The notes below the pieces were generated by a model, which was given only the letters and a program-made list of their open reading frames with translations, ran no database searches and was not told the origin of the DNA. Source: Lunatibacter salilacus (GTDB taxonomy: Bacteria > Bacteroidota > Bacteroidia > Cytophagales > Cyclobacteriaceae). From it: a stretch of DNA of 48,739 nt. Of this stretch, positions 35,379-43,706 are shown in pieces. Positions within the stretch are counted from its first letter, which is position 1; each line of letters starts with the position of its first letter. The stretch covers positions 1 through 48,739 of the forward strand of contig NZ_VOLC01000031.1 of assembly GCF_009797935.1 (NCBI RefSeq). Reading direction: 5' to 3'. Position numbers and translations under genes: made by a program.

Positions 35379-36533
35379 TTAATACCTAAATATCCCTGCC
35401 AATCCCGTGTCTGTCGGCATCTTTTCAGCAGGCACAATAACTACTTTTCCACCCATTTTCAACACCAATTCGCCCATATCATCCGTCAGATCGTCGACAC
35501 GGGGGTTGTCCAATTCTTTCTTTTGGGTGTTACCTGTGGTAAGGTTGGTAATTCGGGCCTCAATGATCTTGTCAGCCTCTACCAACAAGGTATCTATACG
35601 ACCTTCAATTGCCGCAATGGCCAGGTCCTTGTAATCGTCCGAACCCTTTCCTTCTGCTTTGGCTTGGGAAAACCGTTCCCCATGTGCCTTCAAAATGGCA
35701 TTGTAGCCGGGCTCCATGGCCTCCCAAGCTAATTTGACCAGCTCCTCTTTGTCAAGAGCAAAAGGATTGATTTTTACTCCTTCTGCCTGAAGGTGGGGAT
35801 TTTTGCTGACTTCATGAAACAAGTGATGGTGCTCCGGCAAAGCAGCCAAAATTAATGGAAGGTCAAAAGGCTTCGAGTAATGCTCCTCAACTTGGCTGGA
35901 AACTTCCCTAAAGAACCGTTCCGCATCTATGTCCACTTCATCCTTTTTGCCTCCATGTCCGTGATGCATGGCACTGCTTTCTCCACTTGCTCCTCCATAA
36001 GATGCCGCAGTGATATGTTCATCTGTCAACTCCTCACCTAACGCTTCCTCAATGGTGGAATCTATTTCCCCCTTAAGATCTATTTCTTCCAGAGAATGCC
36101 TGTTCCCCTCGTAAAGTTTAATTTCGTGCAAACTAAGCCCCAAAAGGTGGAAGCGGTCTACGGACTGCAAATATTTTCGGATAGGTTTGGTATGGAAGCT
36201 GTCCGCCACAATCACAAGTGGCTCCACTTCAATCGGTAAAACTACTGTTTCGAATTTGTCTGTGGACTTAAATACACCAATTCCATCCTTGGTGTGATTC
36301 CAGAATTTTGGACTGCTCAAAAGGGCTTCGAGAGGCTCAAGGAATTTGCGTGTTTCCTCCGAACTGTATTTTTGTAACAGGGACTGTTCCGCTTCCTTGA
36401 GCAGGTTTTTATACCTTACCGGATCCTGTTGGTTGTCAGGATGGTGACGATGGGTTGGCATATAGAGTGACAGGCAAGGGGCCTTTTCGACCTGTAGTAG
36501 CTCTTGAATCAGTTTTTCTGTTATCTTGCTCAT
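35379..36533 (-). CDS. Bacterial archaeo-eukaryotic release factor (baeRF) family protein
   Basis: A 384-residue cytosolic protein with the layout of bacterial relatives of translation termination factor aRF1/eRF1. The N-terminus is KITEKLIQELLQVEKAPCLS then LYMPTHRHHP, the usual baeRF start. The middle domain has LLGLSLHEIKLYEGNRHSLE. A His-rich loop (SSAMHHGHGGKKDE) sits about where eRF1 carries its GGQ loop. The last domain (about 245-384) includes EARITNLTTGNTQKKELDNP. It is proposed in the literature to act on stalled ribosomes or stress; here no GGQ is seen. A palindrome (36571-36592) lies 38 bases upstream of its start. It is transcribed alone. Confidence 0.8.
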   Translation of the reverse strand: MSKITEKLIQELLQVEKAPCLSLYMPTHRHHPDNQQDPVRYKNLLKEAEQSLLQKYSSEETRKFLEPLEALLSSPKFWNHTKDGIGVFKSTDKFETVVLPIEVEPLVIVADSFHTKPIRKYLQSVDRFHLLGLSLHEIKLYEGNRHSLEEIDLKGEIDSTIEEALGEELTDEHITAASYGGASGESSAMHHGHGGKKDEVDIDAERFFREVSSQVEEHYSKPFDLPLILAALPEHHHLFHEVSKNPHLQAEGVKINPFALDKEELVKLAWEAMEPGYNAILKAHGERFSQAKAEGKGSDDYKDLAIAAIEGRIDTLLVEADKIIEARITNLTTGNTQKKELDNPRVDDLTDDMGELVLKMGGKVVIVPAEKMPTDTGLAGIFRY

Positions 36534-36911
36534 TGCGTTATTTTTGTTAGATTTAACAATTACGTCATTTTATCCATCCCGATAGATGGATAGGGTTTTT
36601 CCGACTTTGGGCAATAATTTTCCCACAGCCAGCAAATCAAATTATCATTGTATAAAAAAGGAATAATTTTAATTATCCTAGATAATATACCAAATCCAAG
36701 TGCAAGAGTTATGCCACATCCGAAGCCATAATAAGGAATATAAATGACTTTATTCTATTCATCAATTGGCATTCTTATATGAAGACGAAGAGATTGCGAA
36801 AACCTAACCTAGATTCTTCTACGTTCATGAATTTCTCGTACCTTTTCAAAACATCAAGCAGAACCCGTCCTCCCTGCTTTGTTTACTCTCTCGGACTTTA
36901 TTGAGATCTAA
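36534..36911. other. Intergenic region upstream of the baeRF gene
   Basis: No gene is seen. TATCCATC (36571-36578) and GATGGATA (36585-36592) are an 8-bp perfect inverted repeat in the 5' region of the baeRF gene. The rest is AT-rich without a recognised feature. Confidence 0.4.
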
Positions 36912-37296
36912 ATGAACAATCAATCCACCAAATTTCCCCCTAAGAGGTACCTACGATCTGGTATAGCTTTAAAACTTCCGTTTTATAAATGTCTTATAAT
37001 GGAGGATTGGAGAGATTATCAAATTTTTAATCTATTATTTGCACGTACTCATGATAATGGGAATATCACCTTCACCTGTTTTGAAAGTGGATCTACTTTG
37101 CACGGGTATACCTGATGCTCTGTATAAGGTAAATGTTCCATTATCTGAATTTGAGTCATTCGTAGATCACATTTCTGAAGATAGTGGAGTGAATTTTATG
37201 GAAAAATCCCATGAATTGGGACATAATATCATATTTGGTGCACTTGAATATGCGGAGGAATTAAATATGAAATACCCGAAATCCTTTGAGGGGTGA
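36912..37296 (+). pseudogene. Frameshifted and truncated Bacteroidota hypothetical gene
   Basis: Two overlapping ORFs join into one protein. The first frame gives KRYLRSGIALKLPFYKCLI, then EDWRDYQIF and HDNGNITF. The second gives KVDLLCTGIPDALYKVNVPL, SEFESFVDHISED, and HELGHNIIFGALEYAEELN. Intact relatives that I recall read '..LPIYKCYINEDW...RKHDNGNITFGxYLVDLLCLGVKDTFYK.N', continuing well beyond the AEEL helix. The frame shift falls near the GTTTTGAAA stretch at 37078-37086. The reading stops at TGA soon after KSFEG, so the C-terminal part is lost. The function of the intact family is unknown to me. Confidence 0.7.
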
Positions 37297-37334
37297 ATCC
37301 GAGGAATAGACGGCAAGAGTATTTGTGGATAAAA

Positions 37335-38117
37335 TCACACGCCAACCCCTGCATTCATCTCAGTTATCAACCGGAGTCCCTCAACCGTAAGGTGTCGGTC
37401 TATATAGTCAAAGCGGCGGTCCAGTTTGGGTAAAAAGTGCGATAGCCCTCCCGTGGCAATCACTGGAGGAGCGTAGCCCAATTCTTCAATGATGGTATCC
37501 AGCATACCGTTTACCAAACCTACATAGCCATAGATAATTCCAGCCTGAATGGCGTGGATAGTGTTCTTCCCAATTGCCGAATCAGGAACTTTTAATTCTA
37601 TCTCCGGAAGCTTTGAGGTACTGCTGGAAAGAGAACGGATAGCAGTTCTAATGCCAGGGGCAATGTTTACTCCGAGTACCATTCCGGCTTGGTCTACTAC
37701 TGTAAATGTAAGTGCTGTTCCAAAGTCCACGATAATACAGGCGGATTTATACTTTTGGTACGCTGCCATTACATTACACATCAGGTCAGAGCCGATTTCG
37801 TCGGGCCTGCTGGTACTTATCGGTAGTGTGGCGTAGCTTCGTCCGGATATCAAATAGGGGTCTATTCCAAAAAACTTACTACTGAACAATTCAAGCGTTT
37901 TGTTGATCTCCGGTACGACTGAACTGATTCCAACTTTTGAAATTGCCCGGGAACGGATGTCCTTTTCCATCAAAAACAAACCAACCTTTTGTTCCAGCTC
38001 TAATTCGGTGATATTCCGCCTGGTTTCCACCCGAAATTCGTTGGTCCAGGAATTAGAGGTTGAGTCATAAAAACTGAGGACAATATTTGAATTTCCCGCA
38101 TCAATGGATAAAAACAT
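37335..38117 (-). CDS. coaX: Type III pantothenate kinase
   Basis: Phosphorylates pantothenate with ATP, the first step of coenzyme A synthesis, in the cytosol. From the ATG at 38117 it is 260 residues, the usual CoaX length; the earlier ATG at 38138 would place seven residues before the MFLSIDAGNSN phosphate loop. ASKHA-fold landmarks are DAGNSN at the start, SSVVPEIN, a run SRPDEIGSDLMCNVMAA, VDFGTALTFTVVD (phosphate 2), GVNIAPGIRTAIRSL, and ATGGLS (adenosine). It is intact. It is divergent from the GNAT gene 70 bases away, so both may be read from the same short region. Confidence 0.93.
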   Translation of the reverse strand: MFLSIDAGNSNIVLSFYDSTSNSWTNEFRVETRRNITELELEQKVGLFLMEKDIRSRAISKVGISSVVPEINKTLELFSSKFFGIDPYLISGRSYATLPISTSRPDEIGSDLMCNVMAAYQKYKSACIIVDFGTALTFTVVDQAGMVLGVNIAPGIRTAIRSLSSSTSKLPEIELKVPDSAIGKNTIHAIQAGIIYGYVGLVNGMLDTIIEELGYAPPVIATGGLSHFLPKLDRRFDYIDRHLTVEGLRLITEMNAGVGV

Positions 38118-38187
38118 GGCGATTAGATTTGGGGGCAAAGATAAAAAAGTGTTGAATATTTTAGGGGCTTTTTAGTAATTTCAACCT

Positions 38188-38667
38188 ATGTATGTAATCA
38201 GAAAAGGAACAAAAGCCGATATCCCGGCTGTATTTGAGTTGATTAAAGAGTTGGCTTTGTATGAAAAGGCTCCTGAACAAGTCACCAATACCATTGCTAT
38301 GATGGAAAAGGATGGCTTTGGATCCAACCCGGTTTATGGATTTTTTGTGGCAGTGAAAGAGGCTTCAGAAGAAATAATCGGAACCGCCATATTCTATTAC
38401 CGATATAGCACCTGGAAGGGAAAGCGACTCTACTTGGAAGATTATATCGTTACGGAAGCTGAGCGAGGCAAAGGAGCGGGTAAATTGCTTTTTGAAAAAG
38501 TCATGGAGCAGTGTTTAGCAGACGGCTGCACAGGCATGATGTGGCAGGTTTTGAACTGGAACGAACCCGCCATCCACTTTTATGAAAAATATAATGCGGA
38601 ATTTGAGGATGGTTGGGTCAATTGCCATTTGCAGGCTCCCGAAATTCGGCAGATGTTGGAGAGGTAG
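38188..38667 (+). CDS. GNAT-family N-acetyltransferase
   Basis: A 159-residue acetyl-CoA-dependent acetyltransferase of the spermidine/diamine acetyltransferase-like branch. The GNAT core is complete: N-terminal RKGTKADIPAVFELIKELA, strand GTAIFYYRYSTWKGKRLYLE, DYIVTEAERGKGAGKLLFEK with the acetyl-CoA loop (R/Q-x-x-G-x-G/A), and NWNEPAIHFYEKYNAEFEDG. The substrate is likely an amine such as a polyamine or thialysine, but this is not settled by sequence. It lies 65 bases before the VWA gene on the same strand. Confidence 0.85.
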   Translation: MYVIRKGTKADIPAVFELIKELALYEKAPEQVTNTIAMMEKDGFGSNPVYGFFVAVKEASEEIIGTAIFYYRYSTWKGKRLYLEDYIVTEAERGKGAGKLLFEKVMEQCLADGCTGMMWQVLNWNEPAIHFYEKYNAEFEDGWVNCHLQAPEIRQMLER

Positions 38668-38731
38668 GTGTGAAAAAATGTTTTTGGAAGCGTAATCAAA
38701 CCCATCGGACCTTTATCGTGTTATAGTACCT

Positions 38732-39832
38732 ATGAGAGGCTTCAGATTTACCAAATTTATTCCGGAAAAGGACCCGGATAAAAACACCTTCGAGCAGCTG
38801 TTGGATGTTTTCCTCCAGTTGGTCACCATGACTGGTGGCGATGTGGCGGAAGCTCTTAGCTGGCTCACCAACTTGGATAAGCGATATAACATGACCAATC
38901 CAGGCTATGGCATAGGGGATTTTATTGAGGATTTAAAATCTAAAGGCTATTTGGACGAAAAAAATGCCAAGGGTGAACTTCGCATTACTGGCAAGTCTGA
39001 GCAAACCATCCGGAAAAGTGCCTTGGAAGAAATCTTCGGCAAACTAAAAAAAGGAAAGGGAGGACAACACAAATCCACCCATACAGGTCCCGGGGATGAG
39101 GTGGGTTCCGATAGGAGGCCTTTTCAGTTTGGAGACAATTTGGATCAGATAGCTCTTACAGATTCCCTGCGCAACGCTCAAATCAACCATGGCTTCAGTG
39201 GAGATTTCCTGCTAACCGAAAATGATTTGGAGGTGGTGGAAAAAGAACTGAAAACTCAGACCTCCACCGTTTTGATGATCGATATTTCCCATTCCATGAT
39301 TTTGTATGGGGAAGACCGCATTACTCCTGCTAAAAAAGTCGCCATGGCTCTGGCCGAACTGGTGAAAACCCGCTATCCTAAGGATACGCTGGATGTAATC
39401 GTGTTTGGGAATGATGCTTGGCAGATAGAAATCAAAGATTTACCCTATCTCCAAGTGGGCCCTTACCATACCAACACGGTGGCCGGACTGGAGCTGGCGA
39501 TGGACTTGCTCCGGCGCAGGAAAAACCCCAACAAGCAGATATTTATGATCACCGATGGTAAGCCTACTTGCCTGAAAGTGGGGATCAAATACTACAAAAA
39601 CAGCTTTGGCATAGACAGCAAGATCCTGAAGGAAACGCTAAAGCTGGCGGCGCAGTGTCGGCGCCTGAAAATCCCAGTGACCACTTTTATGATTGCTTCC
39701 GACCCCTATTTGAAGGAGTTCGTAAAAGAATTTACTACCGTCAACAACGGTAATGCCTACTACAGCAACCTAAAAGGATTAGGTCATCTGATTTTCGAAG
39801 ATTACAAAAAAAACCGAACAAAACGTTTTTAA
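38732..39832 (+). CDS. VWA-domain protein (ChlD-like partner)
   Basis: A 366-residue soluble protein with a von Willebrand A domain in the C-terminal half (about 178-366). The metal-ion site is complete: Asp184-Ser186-Ser188 in DISHS, Thr in YHTNTVAG (about 247-249) and Asp275 in ITDGKP. The N-terminal ~130 residues are helical and end in a basic/Gly linker (KLKKGKGGQHKSTH). There is no signal peptide. The stop is three bases before the start of the AAA+ ATPase gene. This pairing of a MIDAS adaptor with a ChlI/MoxR ATPase is like ChlD-ChlI of magnesium chelatase or MoxR-VWA chaperones that insert metals or cofactors. The client protein is unknown. Confidence 0.88.
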   Translation: MRGFRFTKFIPEKDPDKNTFEQLLDVFLQLVTMTGGDVAEALSWLTNLDKRYNMTNPGYGIGDFIEDLKSKGYLDEKNAKGELRITGKSEQTIRKSALEEIFGKLKKGKGGQHKSTHTGPGDEVGSDRRPFQFGDNLDQIALTDSLRNAQINHGFSGDFLLTENDLEVVEKELKTQTSTVLMIDISHSMILYGEDRITPAKKVAMALAELVKTRYPKDTLDVIVFGNDAWQIEIKDLPYLQVGPYHTNTVAGLELAMDLLRRRKNPNKQIFMITDGKPTCLKVGIKYYKNSFGIDSKILKETLKLAAQCRRLKIPVTTFMIASDPYLKEFVKEFTTVNNGNAYYSNLKGLGHLIFEDYKKNRTKRF

Positions 39833-39835
39833 CTG

Positions 39836-41368
39836 ATGGAATACAGCCAATTGTCCAGCAAGGACTTATTACACATAAAGAATTTAGGTCAACTCAAAGC
39901 TTCAGGATATCAAAGCAAATCAATCAAAGAAGAGCTACGATCAAACCTAATTCAAAAGATCAAAAACAAAGAGAATGTTTTTGAGGGAATTTGGGGATAT
40001 GAGGATACGGTTATCCCGGATATTGAGCGTGCGATACTTTCGAAACACAATATCAATTTGTTGGGTCTGCGAGGTCAGGCGAAGACCCGAATTGCGCGGA
40101 TGATGACCCAGTTGCTTGATGAATACGTGCCGGTGGTTGCTAATGCCGAACTGAACGATGATCCAATGCAGCCCCTGTCCAGTTTTGCAAAACACCTGAT
40201 AGAGGAAAAGGGGAACGAAACTCCCATCACCTGGTGGCATAGAAGTGATCGGTACACGGAGAAGCTGGCCACACCGGATGTTTCCGTAGCCGATCTGATC
40301 GGAGATGTGGACCCCATCAAAGCCGCCACGATGAAACTTTCCTACAACGATGAACGAGTAGTTCATTTTGGATTAGTACCCCGGTCGCATCGTTCCATTT
40401 TTGTGATAAACGAACTTCCGGATCTGCAGGCGCGGATTCAGGTAGCATTGTTTAATATCTTGCAGGAAGGCGATATACAAATACGAGGGTTTAAGCTTAG
40501 GTTGCCTTTGGATATTCAGTTTGTCTTTACCGCAAATCCCGAAGACTATACCAACAGGGGCAGTATAGTTACCCCTCTAAAGGATAGAATTGAAAGCCAG
40601 ATTATTACCCATTACCCAAAGAGCATAGAAATAGGCAGAAAAATCACAGCGCAGGAGGCCCGAATCAAAAACCGTCCGTTGGATAAAATCCATGTGCCGG
40701 AATTGATGAAAGACCTGATTGAGCAGATAGCCATTGAGGCAAGACATAGCGAGTATGTAGATGAAAAGAGTGGAGTTTCGGCACGTTTGACGATCTCAGC
40801 CTATGAAAATCTGATTTCCTCGGCAGAGCGCAGACTATACCGGAATGGGGAGTCGGAAACAATTATCCGTATCGTTGATTTAATTGGTGTTATTCCGGCC
40901 ATTACCGGAAAAGTAGAGCTTGTATATGAAGGAGAGCAGGAAGGTGCTGGCTTGGTGGCTTATAACCTAATAGGGAAAGCAATTCGGACATTATTTGTCA
41001 ACTATTTTCCTTCTCCAGAACAAAAGAAGAAAAGCAAGGAGGGCAATCCCTATGTGTTGCCATTATCCTGGTTTGGAGAAGGAAATACAATGGATCTCCT
41101 AACAACCCACAGCGACAAAGATTACAAGATTGCCTTACACCAAGTTCCCGGATTAGAGGATGTGGTGACTGAATTTGTCAAAAATCTACCGGAGATGGAA
41201 AAGGAATTCTTTATGGAGTTTGCCCTGCATGGACTTGCGGAATACAGTCAGCTCAGTAAAAAGCTGTTGGACACCGGGATGCAGTTTAAGGATTTGTTCA
41301 GCAGCATGTTTGATATGGGAGCTGGCGGAGACTTGGAGGATGATGAGGACGATGAGGGATTCAATTGA
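39836..41368 (+). CDS. ChlI/MoxR-like AAA+ ATPase
   Basis: A 510-residue cytosolic ATPase related to the magnesium chelatase I subunit. The P-loop is GLRGQAKT (77-84), where Ala replaces the last Gly of GxxxxGKT. Walker B is FVINELPD (189-196), sensor 1 is FTANPED (231-237), and a candidate arginine finger is in TPLKDRIESQ. The loop WHRSDRYTEKLATPDVSVA (about 134-153) resembles the ChlI insertion. The C-terminal 150 residues end in an acidic tail (GGDLEDDEDDEGF). No ChlH or other chlorophyll gene is present, so it is unlikely to be a true Mg-chelatase. It most likely forms a hexameric remodelling machine with the VWA protein encoded three bases upstream. Confidence 0.87.
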   Translation: MEYSQLSSKDLLHIKNLGQLKASGYQSKSIKEELRSNLIQKIKNKENVFEGIWGYEDTVIPDIERAILSKHNINLLGLRGQAKTRIARMMTQLLDEYVPVVANAELNDDPMQPLSSFAKHLIEEKGNETPITWWHRSDRYTEKLATPDVSVADLIGDVDPIKAATMKLSYNDERVVHFGLVPRSHRSIFVINELPDLQARIQVALFNILQEGDIQIRGFKLRLPLDIQFVFTANPEDYTNRGSIVTPLKDRIESQIITHYPKSIEIGRKITAQEARIKNRPLDKIHVPELMKDLIEQIAIEARHSEYVDEKSGVSARLTISAYENLISSAERRLYRNGESETIIRIVDLIGVIPAITGKVELVYEGEQEGAGLVAYNLIGKAIRTLFVNYFPSPEQKKKSKEGNPYVLPLSWFGEGNTMDLLTTHSDKDYKIALHQVPGLEDVVTEFVKNLPEMEKEFFMEFALHGLAEYSQLSKKLLDTGMQFKDLFSSMFDMGAGGDLEDDEDDEGFN

Positions 41369-41460
41369 TCTCCTAATACAAGATAATAACTTAGGTTAAG
41401 TCAAAAAAAATTTATTTAAGTTGTTTCGTTGTGATCTAAATTGTTGATTATCTTTAACCT

Positions 41461-42144
41461 ATGGAAAATCAGGCTGAAGAAAACTTAAAAGCAAAGTACA
41501 AATCTGCTTCCGATGGAGACTCGCCTGAAGCGGATAATTCTAAGCTTTTAACTGATGAAAGTCGGGTTAAAGAACCATTCACAGAGTACGGAACCTACAC
41601 CTATGCCGATTACCTCAGTTGGGATATTGAGGAAAAGGTTGAATTGATTAAGGGAAAGGTTTTTCGTGCAGCGGCCGCTCCGAGAAGAGTACATCAGGAG
41701 ATCTATGGGAAAGTTTTTAATTCCTTTTATAATTATTTAGTAGGACATCCTTGTAAAGCTTACGGGTCGCCGTTTGATGTGCGCTTACCTGTCAAATCCA
41801 AAGAACATAAGGATATCGATACGGTAGTGCAGCCGGATATCTGGGTGATTTGTGATATGGAGAAGCTCGATGATTTAGGTTGCGTAGGAGCACCCGATCT
41901 GATAGTAGAGATACTTTCTCCAGGAAATAACCGGAAGGAGTTACGGAACAAATACGAGGTTTACGAAGAATCCGGCGTTAAGGAGTACTGGATTATTCAT
42001 CCAACTGAACAAACCTTAGTGATCAATTTCTTGAAAAACGGCACCTATATTCCGTCTCGGCTTTACACCGTTGGTGACATAGTGGAGTCTAGGGTGATAA
42101 CCGGATTGAAATTAGATCTGGATATAGTTTTTGGGGATTATTAG
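41461..42144 (+). CDS. Uma2-family (DUF820) PD-(D/E)XK nuclease-fold protein
   Basis: A 227-residue protein with the Uma2/DUF820 fold of restriction-endonuclease-like proteins. Landmarks are TYADYLSWDIEEKVELIKGK, then RRVHQEIYGKVFNSFYNYL, the active-site region DIDTVVQPDIWVICD, GAPDLIVEILSPGNNRKEL and YEESGVKEYWIIHP. The catalytic series Asp, Glu-x-Leu appears intact. About 45 polar residues precede the domain, which is unusual. The family is common in cyanobacteria and found in Bacteroidota; its biological role is not established. It is 92 bases after the AAA+ gene on the same strand and ends at a strong terminator. Confidence 0.85.
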   Translation: MENQAEENLKAKYKSASDGDSPEADNSKLLTDESRVKEPFTEYGTYTYADYLSWDIEEKVELIKGKVFRAAAAPRRVHQEIYGKVFNSFYNYLVGHPCKAYGSPFDVRLPVKSKEHKDIDTVVQPDIWVICDMEKLDDLGCVGAPDLIVEILSPGNNRKELRNKYEVYEESGVKEYWIIHPTEQTLVINFLKNGTYIPSRLYTVGDIVESRVITGLKLDLDIVFGDY

Positions 42145-42172
42145 AGAATAGATTTCCCATATCAAATAAAAG

Positions 42173-42221
42173 AAAAGCGTTGCGAAGAACCGGGGAAATC
42201 CCAGACCTGCGCAACGCTTTT
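42173..42221. terminator. Bidirectional terminator, 12-bp perfect stem
   Basis: AAAAGCGTTGCG (42173-42184) is the exact reverse complement of 42210-42221, CGCAACGCTTTT. The A/T ends supply a T run in both directions, and it lies between the convergent Uma2 and thioredoxin-fold genes. Confidence 0.8.
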
Positions 42222-42228
42222 TGCTTTC

Positions 42229-43437
42229 TTAATAATACCTCCCGATCATCGGATGGTCTACAATGGTTCTTCTTAGAGCAAGCGGGTCTATGGTACCCGG
42301 AATGCGTTCATGTACTTTACCTCCCGGCTCAATCAACAGTGTCAACGGCAGACTTCCGTCCCAATCATTTTGTACGACTTCGATGGCCGCATACTTGTCC
42401 TCACTGTTTACCAAATAGTTAGGAACTGCAGAATATTTGTTTTTGAGGAATTTCAATACTTTTTCCTCCGCATCGGGACTGTCTAGACTGACCGAGACGA
42501 ATTCAAAGTCCCTTCCTCCGTACATACGTTGAAGCTCAATAAACTCCGGATACTCGATGATGCATGGGCCGCACCAGGTTGCCCAGAAGTTCACAAGACG
42601 AAGGTTGTCGCTGTCGTTTTCCAAAAGACTACCCAGTTCATCTACCTCAATTTTGGTAACTGTGACGGGTTTTTTTTTCCAATCTTCGTTGACTTTGATG
42701 GTAAATTCGTTTTTCCAAGCCCATTTGGTGGAACAACCAAAGGCGGGGGTTACCGCACGATCCTCAGCAAGTGGCTCCCCGGAGAGTGTTTGCTCTATAG
42801 CGTAGACCAAGTCTTCAGCTTGTGCCGTTCCGGGTTTTTCGGATTTATCTATTCTTCCCTGATAGGTCAATTTCCTATCTTTGTCAAAAACAAATACGTG
42901 CGGAGTTGCTGTAGGACCGTAAAGGGTAGAGAAATGGTGTTCGTCTCCGTCATACAAATAGGGATACTGATAGTCCTTGTCTTTGGCCCGTATGATCATG
43001 GATTCGAAATCATCATTAAGGTCACTATAGCCCAACTCCTCCGGTAAAACAGCAATCGGACTGTTTGGAGAAATCGCCACGAAATCCACTCCCTGATCCC
43101 GGTATTTTTTGACCAAGTCATTATATCGGTCCTCATAGGCCTGTGCGGTGGGACAATGGTTGCAGGTAAAATTGATTACCAGCACATCTCCGTCGAAATC
43201 GGCAAGCGTATAGTTTTTCCCGTCGATTCCCGGTAATTCAAAGTCAGGAGCAGCATCCCCAGGTTTCAGAGTGGCAATGGGTTTTTCGGAAACGACTATA
43301 GGATTGGGAGTGAAGCCTCGGCTAGTAGTATCTACTGTTTCAGAGCTTTTTTCATTACCAGAGCAGGAATACATTAATATTCCAAGCATCAATAACGGAA
43401 AGTGGGTTCGTTGATTGATTGATTTAGAAAGGTTCAT
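42229..43437 (-). CDS. Double thioredoxin-fold lipoprotein (AhpC/TSA-like + TlpA-like)
   Basis: A 402-residue lipoprotein (Cys25 in LMYSC). It fuses two redox domains. Residues about 57-225 are a peroxiredoxin/TSA-like domain (GDAAPDFELPGIDGKNYTLA) with the CNHC pair Cys92/Cys95. Residues about 245-402 are a TlpA/ResA-like domain with Cys289/Cys292 in FWATWCGPC. A further Cys235 sits in the linker. It is probably attached to the periplasmic face of a membrane as a thiol-disulfide reductase; the two sites may pass electrons between each other (inference). No DsbD-like partner is adjacent. It is monocistronic and ends at the strong terminator. Confidence 0.87.
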   Translation of the reverse strand: MNLSKSINQRTHFPLLMLGILMYSCSGNEKSSETVDTTSRGFTPNPIVVSEKPIATLKPGDAAPDFELPGIDGKNYTLADFDGDVLVINFTCNHCPTAQAYEDRYNDLVKKYRDQGVDFVAISPNSPIAVLPEELGYSDLNDDFESMIIRAKDKDYQYPYLYDGDEHHFSTLYGPTATPHVFVFDKDRKLTYQGRIDKSEKPGTAQAEDLVYAIEQTLSGEPLAEDRAVTPAFGCSTKWAWKNEFTIKVNEDWKKKPVTVTKIEVDELGSLLENDSDNLRLVNFWATWCGPCIIEYPEFIELQRMYGGRDFEFVSVSLDSPDAEEKVLKFLKNKYSAVPNYLVNSEDKYAAIEVVQNDWDGSLPLTLLIEPGGKVHERIPGTIDPLALRRTIVDHPMIGRYY

Positions 43438-43706
43438 CGTTGGTCAGAAAATTGTTAAATGATTGAAGATAACGAAATTATTGCCAACTGTAAAACTTTG
43501 GAGATGAATTTTGATCTGAGGGGTTGTATTCGCCATGTAGAACTTGATTTCAAGCCACCTATCTGGAAGTTAGTAGAAATACAGTATCAATAACCTTTTC
43601 TGTAGGAGTAGTCCCGTTTAATGCCAATGAGAAAAAAACTGGTGGAGTAAAGGATTCGATAGCTTAGTTCGTTTCGGAGTTATTTACTGAAAATAGTCCA
43701 CCCGCC
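43438..43706. other. Intergenic region between the thioredoxin-fold gene and the ABC operon
   Basis: No gene or recognised element is seen. It should contain the end of the iron-transport transcript and the promoter of the lipoprotein gene, but no consensus was found. Confidence 0.3.

Noticed and set aside
39836-41368. True magnesium chelatase subunit I
   Set aside because: No ChlH, porphyrin or bacteriochlorophyll genes are present, and the P-loop and Walker B differ from ChlI; a ChlI/MoxR-like ATPase is the safer call.
41461-42144. Transposon-associated nuclease
   Set aside because: No terminal repeats, transposase or target duplication surround the Uma2-type gene.
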